NCBI GenBank assembly: GCA_002428735.1
Contig: DIXO01000002.1
Span: forward strand, 1-41,251
DNA from: Syntrophaceae bacterium UBA6078
GTDB taxonomy: Bacteria; Desulfobacterota; Syntrophia; Syntrophales; UBA2210
Length of the DNA stretch: 41,251 nucleotides
Reading direction: 5' to 3'
Part shown: positions 41,214 to 41,251 of the stretch, piece by piece
Layout: every line of letters begins with the position of its first letter
Position numbering within the stretch: position 1 is the first letter of the stretch
The notes under the pieces: model-generated
The model's input: only the letters and a program-made list of their open reading frames with translations
What the model was told of the DNA's origin: nothing
Database searches by the model: none
Program-made: the position numbers and the translations under genes

Positions 41214-41251
41214 GGAAAGAGGACAGGAATGTCAGGAGCACGTAATATGTC

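Overview
The window looks like chromosomal sequence from an anaerobic, GC-moderate bacterium, most likely a deltaproteobacterium (Desulfobacterota, Syntrophales- or sulfate-reducer-like). This is an inference from gene content: an rpoN-hpf-ptsN-rapZ cluster, a ferredoxin-dependent 2-oxoacid oxidoreductase, a fused glutaconate-type CoA-transferase, a DUF35/thiolase pair, an AddAB-type nuclease, and scattered acyl-CoA genes. No rRNA, tRNA, CRISPR array, transposase or phage structural gene was seen.

Layout. 1-3.6 kb (+): rpoN, hpf, ptsN and rapZ, the nitrogen-PTS/sigma-54 neighbourhood. 3.6-4.95 kb (-): a membrane-anchored M23 peptidase. 5.0-7.0 kb (+): coaBC and a family-4 uracil-DNA glycosylase, overlapping by 4 bases. 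7.0-11.4 kb (+): an NfeD serine protease, a stomatin, a small membrane protein, a four-S1-domain RNA-binding protein and an acyl-CoA thioesterase. 11.5-13.3 kb: a fused CoA-transferase. 13.3-13.67 kb: a gene-free stretch with two related palindromes and a good sigma-70 promoter, leading into a DEAD-box RNA helicase. From 15.1 kb most genes are on the - strand: korAB, a TIGR01777 epimerase-like protein, an enoyl-CoA hydratase, a DUF3795 protein, hsp20-lon, an atypical SDR, a Yip1-type membrane protein and a small exported protein. A lone MaoC-like gene (+) follows at 25.5 kb, then a TauE/SafE permease and a TM1586-type nitroreductase.

Accessory stretch, about 27.9-31.6 kb (-): a 36-residue lysine-rich protein, a lipoprotein acid phosphatase, a Phd/RelE-type toxin-antitoxin pair, an Mrr-family type IV restriction enzyme and a flavin reductase bracketed by ~59-bp direct repeats. 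Its intergenic DNA is visibly more AT-rich. 31.7-38.5 kb (-): an SGNH hydrolase and a two-gene AddAB-like helicase-nuclease. 38.5-41.2 kb (-): a DUF35 protein, a thiolase-family gene interrupted by one in-frame TGA, and an SBF-family transporter.

How the genes fit together. The CoA-transferase, thioesterase, enoyl-CoA hydratase, SDR, MaoC-like protein, thiolase/DUF35 and KorAB fit fermentative or syntrophic acyl-CoA metabolism. Hsp20-Lon and HPF are stress functions. AddAB, UDG4, Mrr and the toxin-antitoxin pair handle DNA repair or defence. The observation most worth following up is the thiolase TGA codon. It lies within two residues of where classical thiolases carry their nucleophilic cysteine, and a strong predicted hairpin follows it immediately. 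It could be a nonsense mutation, an assembly error or, more speculatively, a selenocysteine codon.
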